64,000 bases of DNA from Desulfarculaceae bacterium (lineage in GTDB: Bacteria > Desulfobacterota > Desulfarculia > Desulfarculales > Desulfarculaceae). This document shows positions 1 to 9,719 of the stretch, one piece after another. The notes below the pieces were generated by a model, which made no database searches, had not been told where the DNA came from, and saw only the letters and a program-made list of their open reading frames with translations. Made by a program: the position numbers and the translations under genes. The DNA is taken from contig JAIPEN010000001.1 of assembly GCA_021737145.1 (NCBI GenBank), forward strand, positions 124,001 to 188,000. The letters run 5' to 3'. Numbering within the stretch: position 1 is the stretch's first letter; every line of letters starts with the position of its first letter.

Positions 1-3000
1 CACCCGCTGCTCCATGGCCGCCAGATCGTCCGGGGTGAACTCCAGCCAAGCTAACTCCACGCCCCGTGGGGAAAGGAAAACAAGACAGGCGCGGGGAACC
101 GGGCCGCTCTTGCCCTGCCCCCTGTGCAAGGCCAGGCAGTACAGGGCCATCTGGTCGCGATAGGGCGAAGGGTCGGCCTTGTGGCTCACCTTGTAGTCAG
201 CCACCAGCCAGCCCGAAGGCAAGTGGGCGGCCAGGTCCATTTCGCCGATGATCTCCAGGGCGGGGCCTTCGCCTTCCCCCGGCAAATGCAGGCGGAAAGG
301 CAGCTCGCGGCCGATATCCGAGGCCGGGCCCAGCATGCCGGGCAGCTCGCTGTCCCACAGGCGGCCGGCCAAAGCCAAGGCGCGGCCGGCCAGGTCCGGC
401 TCCGGGTCCAGGGCGGTCAGGGCGGCTGGCAACCCCTCCCTTCCCTGGCTCAGGTCGGTGGTCTCCAACAGGCGGTGCACCAGGCTGCCCAGGGCCACCG
501 CATCGGATAGGCCCTCCTGGCTTCCCTTGCCAGGCCGGGGCAGCAGGGCGGTGTCCAGGCCCAGGCGCTGGGTAAGCACATAGAGCCGGGGGCAGCTAAG
601 CCAGTTCTCCAGGCCGCTGACCGACTCGCGAACCAGCTTGAGGGCCGCCGGGGCGCGGCGAATCCGGGACAACAGGTCTTGGGCCGCGTCATGGCCAGGG
701 CCGGGCTCACCGGGCAGGCCACCGGGCCATGCCTCGGCCAGGGCGCGGGGCTCGGCCTCGGCCGACTGCCCCAGATCCGAGGCGTCGATCACCCGCGTGG
801 CTGGGTCGTTAAGCAGATGATCCTCCACCCAACGGGCCCACCCGCGGCTGGAACCGCCCGCCCCGCTCATGAGCAGCACCAGGCGCTCCTCGGCCCGGGT
901 GCAGGCCACGTAAAAGGTGCGCGCCTCTTCGGCCTCGGCCCGGGCTTGGGCCCGCAGGCGCAGGCGCTGGTGCAGGGGCGGCTTGCGGCGGGTGCCGCTG
1001 GCCGGGTCCAGGGGCGTGGCCGCCAGCTCACCGGCCGGACCCAGCTCCGGCAGCGGGTCCGGGTTGCCGCCCCGCCCGGCCAGATCGGGCAGGACCACCA
1101 GCGGGAACTCCAGCCCCTTGGCCTGGTGCACGCTCATGATGCGCACCACCCGGGCGTCCTCGCCCAAAAGCGGGGCCTGGGGATCGTCCGGCGGGTCGGC
1201 CACCAGACCGGCCAGGCCCCGGCTGAAGGCCTCGGCCCCGCCGGCCAGCACCCCGCTGGGCCGCCGCGCGGTCTCGATGAGCTTGCGCAAATTGGCCGCT
1301 TGCTGCTCGCCTGCGCTGGTGCCCATGAGCACGGGCAACAGATCGCTGATCTCCAGCAGGCGGGTGATAAGCTCGGCCGGGTGAAGCCTGCGAGCCATGG
1401 GGCCCAGCTCTCGCCAAGTGGTTCGGGCCAGGGCCAGGCGCGCGGCCTGCTCTTGCCCGCACCAGTCCGGCAGGGCCTCGCCGTTTTGAAAGGCCCCGGT
1501 CAGATGGGGACGCTCCACGTCCTGGGCATAGGCCAGGGCCAGGAGGTTCTCGTCGTTCAGGCCCACCAGGGGCGAACGCAGCCAGGCGGCCAGGGCGATG
1601 CCGTCGCGCGGGTCCAGCAGGGCCCGCAGGGCCGCGGACACGTCGCTCACCTCGCGGCAGGCATAAAAGCCCCGGCCGCGCACCGTGTAGAAATCAAGGC
1701 CAGCCCGGCGCAGGGCCTCCTCGAAAACTCCCACCGAGGTTAGCCGCCGCAGGAGCACCGCCACCTGGCCCGGCGAGAAGCGGCCCTCGGAAAACACGCG
1801 CCCCAAATAGGCGGCCAGGGCCCGCGCCTCCAGAGCCCGCCAGGCCGCGGCATTGGGCTTGCCCTCCCCGGCCAGGCCCGCGCAGTCGATGACCTCCACC
1901 ACCGTGTCTTCGGGATCGCCTTCTTTTTTGCCTCCCGGCGCTTGCCGGTCCCGTGCGTCGAACTCCACATAGGCCTCGGGAGCGTGTTCGGCCTGCTCGC
2001 CGGGTTGCAGCACCGAGGTGAACAGGCGGTTGAACACCTCCACCAGGGCCGGGTGGGACCGCCAATTATTGGCCATGGCCTCCACCGAGCCGGCGCCCTG
2101 TTCCAGGCGGTCCATGAGCGAGGCCAGCACCGCCACCTCGGCCCCGCGAAAGGCGTAGATGGACTGCTTGCGGTCGCCCACGGCCAAGAGCTCGGGCGGG
2201 GCGGTCTGGGGCGCGGGGTCCTCGCCCAGTCCGGCCAAAAGCTCCACCAGCTCGCCCTGCACCGGGTTCACATCTTGGTACTCGTCCACCAGCAGGGCGG
2301 GCCAGCGTTGCCGCACCTGGGCCAGCACCCCGGGGTGACCGCGCAGCAAGTCGCGCGCCTTGAGCAGCAGGTCGTCAAAGCCCAGCACCGAGCGGCGGGT
2401 GCCCTCCTCTTCCAGGCGCTGGTTTAGCTGGGCGGCCAAGGCCAAGAGGGCCTCAGCCAGGCGGGCGGCATCGGGGATGGCGGTCAGGGCGATGAGCCCT
2501 TGTATGGTGGCGGCCATGGCTTGGCGCAGGTCGTTCACCTTGCCCCAGGCCGAGCCTCCCACCAAGGCGGCCAGGCCTTGCAGGGTTTCCAGGTAGCCCG
2601 GCGCGGCATTCAGCTTGTCTCGCAGGCCAGGCCACTGGTTGATGAGCGCGGCGGCCTTGGCCACGTACTTGGCCTTGGAGGAGCGCAGCTTGGGGTCCGT
2701 GGCCATGCGCGACCCCAACTGGTTCACCGCCTGGTCCAGTTCGGCCAGGAGCTCCGGGCCTCGGGCCAGGTCGTTGTCATGGGCCGCGGCCGTGGCTTGG
2801 GCCGCCTGCTCTGGCGTGAGTCCCAGGGTGGCCAGGCGGGAGTGCAGCCAGGTGAGCACTCCGTCCAGGCCGTGCTTGCCGTGCAAGGGATAGTTGGACA
2901 GCAAGCGGGCCAATAGCGGGTCTTGCGAGGCCAGGCCCGCGCGCAGCAGGTCTTCCACGGTTTCGTCCAAAAGGCGGGCGTGCTCCTGGGCATCCAGCAC

Positions 3001-3306
3001 CGAGAACTCCGGGTCCACCCCCAGGACCAGGCCGTAGTCCCTGAGCAGACCGGCCGCAAAGCCGTGGATGGTGTTGATGGGCGCCCAGGCCAGCTCGGCG
3101 GCCACGGCCGGGGGCACCTCCTGGGAGATGCGGGCGCGCATCTCGGCCGCAGCCTTCTCGGTGAAGGTGATGGCCACGATCTGAGCGGGCGTCAGGGGAT
3201 CGCGGCCATCGCCGCCCTGGAGAAGCCCCAGGTAGTGGTGCACCAGGCGGGTGGTCTTTCCCGCCCCGGCCCCGGCCACCAGGCATAACCGCGCGGGAAC
3301 GCTCAC
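1..3306 (-). CDS. addA: AddA-type ATP-dependent helicase/nuclease subunit A, 3' end cut by window edge
   Basis: UvrD-family helicase that should pair with the downstream-encoded neighbour AddB to resect double-strand breaks. The open frame reads from a GTG at 3306 to base 1 without a stop, 1102 codons visible. Helicase motifs are clear: Walker A AGAGAGKT (residues 11-18), motif Ia ITFTEKAAAEM, DEYQD (about 340), GDRKQSIYAFRGAE, motif V MSVHQAKGLEFP (about 725) and motif VI TFYVACTRAEER. A RecB-like nuclease domain follows, with GEMDLAAH and DYK at about 1020-1036, so this is AddA (helicase plus nuclease) and not plain UvrD. The GTG overlaps the addB stop as GTGA, so translation is probably coupled. 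Only the extreme C-terminus is missing. Confidence 0.93.
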   Translation of the reverse strand, partial: MSVPARLCLVAGAGAGKTTRLVHHYLGLLQGGDGRDPLTPAQIVAITFTEKAAAEMRARISQEVPPAVAAELAWAPINTIHGFAAGLLRDYGLVLGVDPEFSVLDAQEHARLLDETVEDLLRAGLASQDPLLARLLSNYPLHGKHGLDGVLTWLHSRLATLGLTPEQAAQATAAAHDNDLARGPELLAELDQAVNQLGSRMATDPKLRSSKAKYVAKAAALINQWPGLRDKLNAAPGYLETLQGLAALVGGSAWGKVNDLRQAMAATIQGLIALTAIPDAARLAEALLALAAQLNQRLEEEGTRRSVLGFDDLLLKARDLLRGHPGVLAQVRQRWPALLVDEYQDVNPVQGELVELLAGLGEDPAPQTAPPELLAVGDRKQSIYAFRGAEVAVLASLMDRLEQGAGSVEAMANNWRSHPALVEVFNRLFTSVLQPGEQAEHAPEAYVEFDARDRQAPGGKKEGDPEDTVVEVIDCAGLAGEGKPNAAAWRALEARALAAYLGRVFSEGRFSPGQVAVLLRRLTSVGVFEEALRRAGLDFYTVRGRGFYACREVSDVSAALRALLDPRDGIALAAWLRSPLVGLNDENLLALAYAQDVERPHLTGAFQNGEALPDWCGQEQAARLALARTTWRELGPMARRLHPAELITRLLEISDLLPVLMGTSAGEQQAANLRKLIETARRPSGVLAGGAEAFSRGLAGLVADPPDDPQAPLLGEDARVVRIMSVHQAKGLEFPLVVLPDLAGRGGNPDPLPELGPAGELAATPLDPASGTRRKPPLHQRLRLRAQARAEAEEARTFYVACTRAEERLVLLMSGAGGSSRGWARWVEDHLLNDPATRVIDASDLGQSAEAEPRALAEAWPGGLPGEPGPGHDAAQDLLSRIRRAPAALKLVRESVSGLENWLSCPRLYVLTQRLGLDTALLPRPGKGSQEGLSDAVALGSLVHRLLETTDLSQGREGLPAALTALDPEPDLAGRALALAGRLWDSELPGMLGPASDIGRELPFRLHLPGEGEGPALEIIGEMDLAAHLPSGWLVADYKVSHKADPSPYRDQMALYCLALHRGQGKSGPVPRACLVFLSPRGVELAWLEFTPDDLAAMEQRV

Positions 3307-6300
3307 GGCGCATCCTCCAGGGCGGCGGCCGGGTCCAGGCGGGAGCGGCACACTCCGCCCAGGCTGCAATAACCGCAAGTGGCCTTCTCGGGCGTGGCCA
3401 GATAATCGCCCTTGCTCAGGCGGCCCCACAAGGCGGCAACCGCATTGAACAGGTTGGGCGCGTCTTCCTCGGCAAGGGCTCGGCGCACCTCCGCGTCCTC
3501 GCTGAGCAAGGGGGCGTCTGGCTCCAGGGAGAGCAGGCCCGGCCCCGAGTCGCGGCGGCGGGTGGGCACCAGGCGGGCGCTGAGCGCGTCGCCGGGCCCG
3601 CCCCACAAGTCCCGTGCCGCGGCCAGATACACCGGCACCTGAAAGGCGCTGATCGCCAACTCGTTCCGGCGCACCGGATCCTTGGCCGCGCGCGGGCTGA
3701 GGGAGTGCTTGTAATCCACCACCCGCAGCTCTCCCTGGCCTTGGTCCAAGCGGTCCAAGCGTCCGTGCAGGCGAAGAGGCTCTCCCTGCTCCACTTCGAT
3801 TTTCAGCCCATCATCCTCGCGACCGAACTCGGCTTCCACCGTCAGGGGGCGCATACCTTCCAGAGCGGCCATTTCCTCGGCAACCACCTGGTTCAAGGCG
3901 GTGAGCAGCACCTCGCGCCGGGCCTGTTGCACCAGGCCGTGCCCGGCCCGTCCCTGGTCGGCCAGGTCGCGGCCCGCCTGGGCAAGGCAGTCTTGCAAAC
4001 GCGCGGCCTGTTGGGCCGCATCCCAGGTGGGGTCGAAATCACGGGGCGTGAAAAAGGCGGCCAAGGCGGCGTGCACCCATTCGCCCTCAAAGCGTCCGGC
4101 CAGATCCCAGGCAGGCTCGTCCTCCGGGGCCAGGCCCAAGACCCGGCCCAGGAACCAGGCCATGGGACAGGCGGCGTATTGCTCCAGGCTGGTGGGCGAC
4201 AGGCGGCGGCGCGCGGGCTGGTCCAGGATGGCTTGCAGCAGGTCGTGCGCCGGCCCGTCGGGCAGCAGGCCCTCAAAGGGCCCGGCCAGCTCGCGGCGGC
4301 TGGCCTCGCCCAAAACCTCCAGGCGGGCGCGGCGCTCCTCCACCACCGAGCGCGCGGCCAGGGAACTCCAACGCTTCGCCAGGACCGCCTGCCGGGTGAT
4401 TTCATAAAGCAGCGCCTGGGCCAGGGCCGCGTCTCGCGCCTCTTTCACGCTGGGGTGCAGAGCGGCCCGTGCCAGAGAGGCCCATAAAGAGCGCTCATCC
4501 GGGCAGGCTTGCAAGGGCGGGGTCTGGCCGTACACCCCGCCGGGAGGGACGGCGAGATCGTCCTCGCGGCCCAGGGATGCGGCCAGGCGGCTGAGCAACA
4601 GGCTGGGCGAACGGGGTCCGCCACCCATGTCAGTGGCCGCGCAGGCCAGCATGGCCCCCTGGTGGGCCGAACCCAGCAGGAGCAATAGGCGCATCTCCTG
4701 GCCGCCGAACTCCTCGTCCTCGGTGCGCCACACGGGCAGACCGGCCGCGCGGCCCAGGGCGATGCGCTCCTCGCCGCTGATCAGGCGCAAGTCCGGGGGA
4801 CGGGCCGGGAACTCCTCCTGGCTCAAGCCGCCGGCCAGCAGCCAGGCGGGCTCCAGGCCATGGGCGTCCTCCAGGCGCAGCACCCGCACGCCTCCCCGGG
4901 CTCCGGCTCCCCGCCCGGCGTCTTGCTGCTCCAGGGCCTGGCGCAGCAAAGCCAGCAAGCGACCGGGGCTGAGCCTCTCCCCGCCGCTCACCTGGACGGC
5001 GGCCTGGTGCAGGCCGGACAAGGCCCGCTCCAGCCCGGCGGCGGCGTTGAGGTCGCGGGCCAGCACTCCGGCGGCTTCGGGGTCATGCGCATCTTGAGAC
5101 AGGCGGGCGGCAGGCTCCAGAAGCGAGAGCATCTGGCCAATCCGGCTCGCGAAATCTTCAAGGGTCTGGGCCTGGTCCAGGGGAGCCAGCCAGGCGGTGA
5201 GCGCCCCGCAGGCCTGGGCCAAATCATGCAGCCGGTCCTGGCGGCTGGGCCTGACCCGGCCACGGGCCTCTTGCAGCCAATCGCGGGCCGGAGTCTCGCG
5301 GCCGTCCACATAGCCCGCTTCGCTCAGCAGGCGGGCCGCGTCACGGGGCTGGGGCACTTGCAGCACCCTGGCCAGGGCGGGCCCCAGATAAGGCGAGTCC
5401 CACACCCGGGCCAGCTCCACCCGAGGATAGCCTCGCTGGGGCAAAGAGAGCAGCTCCATCAGGGACTGGGCCAATGGCGAGGCGGCCAGGGGCTCGGGAC
5501 GCCTGAAGGAAAGAGGCAGACCCAGGCGCGCGGCAACGTCCTCGGCCATCTGGCCGTATAGACTCAAGTCCGGGAAGACCAGCTCCATCTCCGAGCAGGG
5601 CACACCGGCGTCAGCCAACTCCCGGGCCCGGCCCAACAGGGCCTCCACCTCGGCATAGGCTCCGGGCGAGCGCACCAATTCCAGGGCGCCGCCATTTGGA
5701 GCACCACTTTTTGCCTCGTCCCAGGCGTTCAGGGCCACCTCGGCCAGGGGGCCGCCCTCCCCTTGCAGATCGCGCCAACTCACCTCGATGCCGCTGTCGC
5801 CGCGCTCCAGGGCATCGGCGGTCTTGGCCAGCAGGCGGAACACGCCCCGGTCTTCCTGGCCCCGTGGAGGCACCAAGGCGAATTCCACCCGCACCGGCAC
5901 CCGCCCGGCCAGCATCCGGAGCAGGCGCAGCTCGGCCGGGCGCAGCCATAGCGCCTGCTTGACAACCAGGCTCTGCCAGGAATCGATAAGAGGCAGCCCG
6001 CCGCCTTTGGCCAGGCGCGCCTCCACCTGGTCCAGCATGTCCGCCTCGTCGGCCAGGCCGCGTGAGGCCAGGGCGCGCAGGTAGCTCTCCAGCATCAGGG
6101 CCAGGGCTTCGCGCCGGGAGCCGCCGGGGCCCTGCAAGGCGCGCAGGTGGGCGGGAGTCAGGCGGGCGGCCTTGAGCCCCACCAGCAACCGCCACAGGCG
6201 GTGGGGGAAACGCCGGCCCCGGGATAGACCGGCCAAGGAGGGCTGTCCAGGAGACGGTTCGGCCAGGATGTTTTGCACCAGCAGGGGCCCGGCCAACTCG

Positions 6301-6497
6301 GCCAGAGGACGCGCCGGTTCATGCGCTCCCGGCACCTGGGCCCACAGCCTGGGCAGCAGGGCGTTGGCCCCTTGAAAGGTGTAGACGAGCTCCCCGCCCA
6401 GCAGCAGGCCGCCGGGCGCCGAAGCCGCGGCCCGGTGCAGGGCCTGCTCGCGGGCCTGGCCGCTGGGCCAGACCGTGGCCTCGGCCCGTGGGCTCAC
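3303..6497 (-). CDS. addB: AddB-like PD-(D/E)XK nuclease subunit
   Basis: 1064-residue protein forming the second subunit of the AddAB helicase-nuclease. The N-terminal half resembles an inactivated helicase fold. The C-terminal third carries a RecB-type nuclease: SPTSLEQYAACPMAWFLG near residue 776 and VVDYKHS near 925. It ends with CGYCSLGGVC (about 1040-1049). With the Cys of YAACP this gives the four cysteines expected to bind the 4Fe-4S staple of AddB proteins. The GTG start overlaps the upstream transglycosylase stop (GTGA), and its own stop overlaps the addA start in the same way. No RecC or RecD homologue is present. The N-terminal half is too divergent for me to name motif by motif, so the subunit call rests on the nuclease, the cysteines and the gene pair. 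Confidence 0.87.
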   Translation of the reverse strand: MSPRAEATVWPSGQAREQALHRAAASAPGGLLLGGELVYTFQGANALLPRLWAQVPGAHEPARPLAELAGPLLVQNILAEPSPGQPSLAGLSRGRRFPHRLWRLLVGLKAARLTPAHLRALQGPGGSRREALALMLESYLRALASRGLADEADMLDQVEARLAKGGGLPLIDSWQSLVVKQALWLRPAELRLLRMLAGRVPVRVEFALVPPRGQEDRGVFRLLAKTADALERGDSGIEVSWRDLQGEGGPLAEVALNAWDEAKSGAPNGGALELVRSPGAYAEVEALLGRARELADAGVPCSEMELVFPDLSLYGQMAEDVAARLGLPLSFRRPEPLAASPLAQSLMELLSLPQRGYPRVELARVWDSPYLGPALARVLQVPQPRDAARLLSEAGYVDGRETPARDWLQEARGRVRPSRQDRLHDLAQACGALTAWLAPLDQAQTLEDFASRIGQMLSLLEPAARLSQDAHDPEAAGVLARDLNAAAGLERALSGLHQAAVQVSGGERLSPGRLLALLRQALEQQDAGRGAGARGGVRVLRLEDAHGLEPAWLLAGGLSQEEFPARPPDLRLISGEERIALGRAAGLPVWRTEDEEFGGQEMRLLLLLGSAHQGAMLACAATDMGGGPRSPSLLLSRLAASLGREDDLAVPPGGVYGQTPPLQACPDERSLWASLARAALHPSVKEARDAALAQALLYEITRQAVLAKRWSSLAARSVVEERRARLEVLGEASRRELAGPFEGLLPDGPAHDLLQAILDQPARRRLSPTSLEQYAACPMAWFLGRVLGLAPEDEPAWDLAGRFEGEWVHAALAAFFTPRDFDPTWDAAQQAARLQDCLAQAGRDLADQGRAGHGLVQQARREVLLTALNQVVAEEMAALEGMRPLTVEAEFGREDDGLKIEVEQGEPLRLHGRLDRLDQGQGELRVVDYKHSLSPRAAKDPVRRNELAISAFQVPVYLAAARDLWGGPGDALSARLVPTRRRDSGPGLLSLEPDAPLLSEDAEVRRALAEEDAPNLFNAVAALWGRLSKGDYLATPEKATCGYCSLGGVCRSRLDPAAALEDAP

Positions 6498-7414
6498 CGC
6501 AGCCTCGCGGCCAGGGCGAGCACGGTTTTGGCGTAGGGCTTGGAGTTGTTGTAGGTGAGGATCACCTTGAACTTCCGCTGGTAGCTCAGGCCGGGCTTCC
6601 AGCCGTGGGCCTTGAGATAATTGGCCACCGAAAAGATGGCGTCCACCGGATGGGTCAGGTCCAGGTTGCCGTCGTTGTTGCCGTCCTTGCCCCAGCGCAG
6701 CAGGGAGCTGGGCATGAACTGGGCCATGCCCATGGCCCCGGCCACCGAGCCCTTGTAGCTCAGCGGCGAACGCCCCTCTTTTTTGGCCAGCTTGAGCAGG
6801 GAGCCCAGCTCCCTCCGGGCCCAGGCGGCCCGCTTGGCAAAGCGCCGCTGGGTTTTGGCCGTGTCCAACTGGGCCCGTTTTTTCTTGGGCCAGCGCTTGG
6901 CCAACAGGCGCTGGGCCTCGGGGGTGTCCAGCACCGCCTGGGAGGCCAGCACATTAAAGGCCGACCATCGCCCGACATAATAGCCCAAGCGGCTCTCCAC
7001 CGTGAGAATGGCCACCACCACTTCGCCGGGCACCTTGCTTTCGGCCGAGGCCTTGGCCAAGCTATGAGCGTATTTTTTCATGAAGCGCTTGCCCGCGGCC
7101 ACCGGCTTCTTGCCCAAGAACTGGCCGTAGTTGAGGCTGCTCTCCCTGGGGGCCAATAGCGCGGCCATGAGCTTGGACTCGAAGCGCACCCCCTTGGCCG
7201 TGAGCAGACCGTCCACCTGGGACGGGGAATACCCCTGCTCGATCAGCTCACCGCGCAGAGGGTCGAACACGCTGGTGGCGGCCCAGCCAGGCGCGGCGGC
7301 CATGAGCAGGCACAGGGCAAGCAAGGCTTTCGCCGCCCAGCCCCATCTGATAATCTGAGGCCTTGGTTCGCGGTTAATGGCGTGGCAATTCTCAGGGGCG
7401 TTGCGTTGGATCAA
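6494..7414 (-). CDS. mltB: MltB-type lytic murein transglycosylase
   Basis: Periplasmic enzyme predicted to cleave the MurNAc-GlcNAc bond of peptidoglycan with formation of the 1,6-anhydro product. A hydrophobic export signal (ALLALCLLMAAAPGWA) precedes the mature domain. The family motifs are present: catalytic Glu in ILTVESRLGYYVG (about residue 140), GAMGMAQFMPSS (about 225-236) and HPVDAIFSVANYLKAHGW. The start is uncertain. There is no ATG just before the signal sequence. I prefer TTG at 7414, preceded by AAAGG seven bases away, giving 306 residues; ATG at 7447 is the alternative. Both overlap the start region of the divergent gene. The stop overlaps addB, making this the first gene of an mltB-addB-addA run. 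Confidence 0.85.
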   Translation of the reverse strand: MIQRNAPENCHAINREPRPQIIRWGWAAKALLALCLLMAAAPGWAATSVFDPLRGELIEQGYSPSQVDGLLTAKGVRFESKLMAALLAPRESSLNYGQFLGKKPVAAGKRFMKKYAHSLAKASAESKVPGEVVVAILTVESRLGYYVGRWSAFNVLASQAVLDTPEAQRLLAKRWPKKKRAQLDTAKTQRRFAKRAAWARRELGSLLKLAKKEGRSPLSYKGSVAGAMGMAQFMPSSLLRWGKDGNNDGNLDLTHPVDAIFSVANYLKAHGWKPGLSYQRKFKVILTYNNSKPYAKTVLALAARLR

Positions 7415-8005
7415 GTCATCACCTTTCCCGGCAACGGGCGCGATCATGTAATCACCGACCAGCCCATGCGCCTGCGTTGGGGGCCCTGGCGCACCGCCCG
7501 GGTCATCCTGGTGCACGTGCGCTCGGCGGCCGGCTATGAAGAGTACCGCGAGCAGTGTATGGAGCGCGGCCAGGACCCTTCCGGCCAGATGCCGCCCCAC
7601 TTCGCCTTGGAGGGCGGGGCCCAGGATACGGCCCTGGGCTTTCTGCGCCACCGGGACCGGGCCGAGGCCCAGGGACAGGTTTGTTATCTGGCCTGCCTGC
7701 TGGAGGCCCTGCTCAACGCTCCCTCGGACATCCTGCGCACCGATCTCATCCGCCGGGTGTACCAGGAAGTGGACCGGCTGTCCCAGGAGCTATCCTTCCG
7801 CTGGCGCGGCGGGCAGAGCCGCTTCATTCCCCCCACCAACCAGGACGCGGCCGACCCCTTTCACTTCGAGCGATTGGTGGCGCCGGTGAGCAATCTGCAA
7901 GATTTCTACGCCCTGCTCCAGGACTATGCCGCCCAGCGCTACCGCTCCCTGTCCCGCGATTACGTGTTCTACTATCCCCCCCGCATGCGCTCGGCGCTCA
8001 GCTAA
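7406..8005 (+). CDS. Hypothetical protein, about 199 residues
   Basis: I do not recognise this protein. It appears soluble, with no signal peptide or membrane segment. It has a basic N-terminal stretch (MRLRWGPWRTARVILVHV), a largely helical acidic middle and an aromatic C-terminal part rich in Tyr and Phe (SRDYVFYYPPRMRSALS). The best start is TTG at 7406 because AGGGG lies seven bases before it; GTG 7382 has no visible ribosome site and ATG 7466 is a shorter option. Its stop overlaps that of the convergent amidohydrolase by three bases. High-GC third positions similar to its neighbours suggest a genuine gene. Confidence 0.62.
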   Translation: MDQVITFPGNGRDHVITDQPMRLRWGPWRTARVILVHVRSAAGYEEYREQCMERGQDPSGQMPPHFALEGGAQDTALGFLRHRDRAEAQGQVCYLACLLEALLNAPSDILRTDLIRRVYQEVDRLSQELSFRWRGGQSRFIPPTNQDAADPFHFERLVAPVSNLQDFYALLQDYAAQRYRSLSRDYVFYYPPRMRSALS

Positions 8006-9102
8006 AAGCCGCGCCACGCGGGACGGGCCAGCTGCAGCGGGTCTTGGCGCGGATCCGAGCGGGTTCCCAGCAGCCAGGCCCTGGCTCCGGGGAAAATGCC
8101 CCCCACCTCCCGCTCCAACCCCAGGGCCTCGGCCGCGCGGCTGGTGGCCGCCGTATATACCTCGGCCGGGTCCACCCCGGCCCGCAGCCAGGCATCCATC
8201 TCCTGAAAGGCGCCCTGTCCGTGGGGCACCCCGTAAGAACCCGCGTCGCTGCCCAGCACCAGCTTGACCCCGAGCCGACCGGCCCGGCGCACCTGCTCAT
8301 GCTGGAGCCGGGCTATTTCGCCCCAGGCACGGCGGGTGGGCGCGTCCCAGCGTCCTTCCGGGTCCTGGGCGTGGGCCTCGATGGGAGCGATGGTGGGGGC
8401 CCAAAAGGTTCCGGCCTCGGCCAGGCGCTCCAGGGTCTCTTGGCCCAGGAAAAAACCATGCTCCAGGCAATCCACCCCCTGGTCCAGGATCAGGTTCACC
8501 CCCTGCTCGCCGCTGGCGTGCGCCGCCACCTTCAGGCCCGCTTGGTGGGCGCTTTTCACGGCAGCGGCCACCTCCCCGGCTTGCAGCCCCTCGGGATGCA
8601 CCACCCGGCCCACCTGTCCGGTGTCCAGCAGGCCGGTGGCGAACAGCTTGATCACCCCGCAGCCCGAGGCCACGCGCTGCTCGACGGCATTGGCGAAGGC
8701 CTCGGCCCCGGCCAGATCCTCGGCCAGCCAATAGCGGGCCGGTCCCACGGGCCCCAGGCCCACCCCGGCCGCCACCACCAGAGGCGCTCCCGCCACCGGT
8801 GCATGGGGCTGGTGGCGGGGATGGCGGCCCAGGTCGCGGATTGCGGCCAGTCCGGCCCAGGCGCTGGCCGCCAGGGCCTCGTCCGGGCTGCCCCGCATGT
8901 CCAGGTGCACGTGGGTGTCCAGGGGCGCGGCCGAAAGCCACAGCCCGGGCAGCTCTTGGCGGGGAGCGCCGGAGGCCACCGCCTCATTGCCCACGGCCTC
9001 GATCCTCCCCTCGCGCAGCAGCACCGCGGGAGGGCCCTCGTACGGCAAGGCCCCGGCCAGGCCCTGGGCCAGCAGGCATACCGGGTCGCTCTGGGCGGGC
9101 AC
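8002..9102 (-). CDS. Amidohydrolase-superfamily metal-dependent hydrolase
   Basis: 366-residue TIM-barrel hydrolase of the amidohydrolase superfamily, probably cytoplasmic. The whole binuclear metal site can be read: His64-x-His66 in THVHLDMRG, the probable carboxylated Lys152 in VIKLFATG, His195 in AAHASGE, His215 in CLEHGFF and Asp286 in LGSDAGSYG. The arrangement resembles imidazolonepropionase-like and prolidase-like members that act on cyclic amides or dipeptides; the substrate cannot be told. GTG start at 9102, four bases after the stop of the upstream flavodoxin-like gene, so the two probably share a transcript. Confidence 0.85.
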   Translation of the reverse strand: MPAQSDPVCLLAQGLAGALPYEGPPAVLLREGRIEAVGNEAVASGAPRQELPGLWLSAAPLDTHVHLDMRGSPDEALAASAWAGLAAIRDLGRHPRHQPHAPVAGAPLVVAAGVGLGPVGPARYWLAEDLAGAEAFANAVEQRVASGCGVIKLFATGLLDTGQVGRVVHPEGLQAGEVAAAVKSAHQAGLKVAAHASGEQGVNLILDQGVDCLEHGFFLGQETLERLAEAGTFWAPTIAPIEAHAQDPEGRWDAPTRRAWGEIARLQHEQVRRAGRLGVKLVLGSDAGSYGVPHGQGAFQEMDAWLRAGVDPAEVYTAATSRAAEALGLEREVGGIFPGARAWLLGTRSDPRQDPLQLARPAWRGF

Positions 9103-9106
9103 CTGC

Positions 9107-9589
9107 CTAGGCGGTCAGGCGCTGGACCAGGGAGGCGAACTGGGCGCCATAGGTCTGGAGCTCGCCCAGCACCCGCTCGTCCGGTTCGCCGATGGCCAGG
9201 GGGCCGAAGTGGCCGCCCTTGCGCGAGCCCTGCACCACCATGCCGTGAATCAGAAGACCCTGCAGCATGGACATGAGGGTCAGCTCGCCGCCGCCGCCGA
9301 TGCCGCCGGTGGAGGCGAACACCCCGGCCGGTTTGCCCACCAGCTCGCCCTTGCCGAACAAGGCGATGGACTCGTCGATAAAGCTTTTGATCTCGGCGGC
9401 CATGCACCCGAAGTAGCAGGGCGAGCCCAGGAGCACCCCGTCCGCGCCGCGCAGGTCGTCCACCGTGGCCTCGGCCACCTTTTTGAGAGACACCTCGCAG
9501 CCGCCCTGCTTAACGCTCTCGGACAGGGCCTCGGCCATTTTGCGGGTGTTGCCGCCATGGGAAAAATAAACTATCAGGACCTTTGCCAT
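9107..9589 (-). CDS. Flavodoxin-family / NAD(P)H-dependent FMN reductase-like protein
   Basis: 160-residue flavodoxin-fold protein. The N-terminal FMN phosphate loop reads VYFSHGGNTRKMAE (residues 7-20). GSPCYFGCMAAEIKSFID (about 55-72) and the glycine-rich FASTGGIGGGGE (about 90-101) are typical of WrbA-like and iron-sulfur-flavoprotein-like reductases that bind FMN at a dimer interface. Likely a cytoplasmic quinone or flavin reductase. It lies directly before the amidohydrolase, but no metabolic link can be inferred from the sequence. ATG start with a GAGAGAGA purine tract upstream. Confidence 0.82.
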   Translation of the reverse strand: MAKVLIVYFSHGGNTRKMAEALSESVKQGGCEVSLKKVAEATVDDLRGADGVLLGSPCYFGCMAAEIKSFIDESIALFGKGELVGKPAGVFASTGGIGGGGELTLMSMLQGLLIHGMVVQGSRKGGHFGPLAIGEPDERVLGELQTYGAQFASLVQRLTA

Positions 9590-9719
9590 GTCTCTCTCCC
9601 AGAGAAAGAAAGTTTTAAAAAAAAGAGGCGCTGAGGACTAAATCAGATTCCTGGCATCGCCATTTTGGAATGGCTAATCATGCCTTTTTTCCCCAACCAT
9701 TTTTTGAAATCAACCTATC

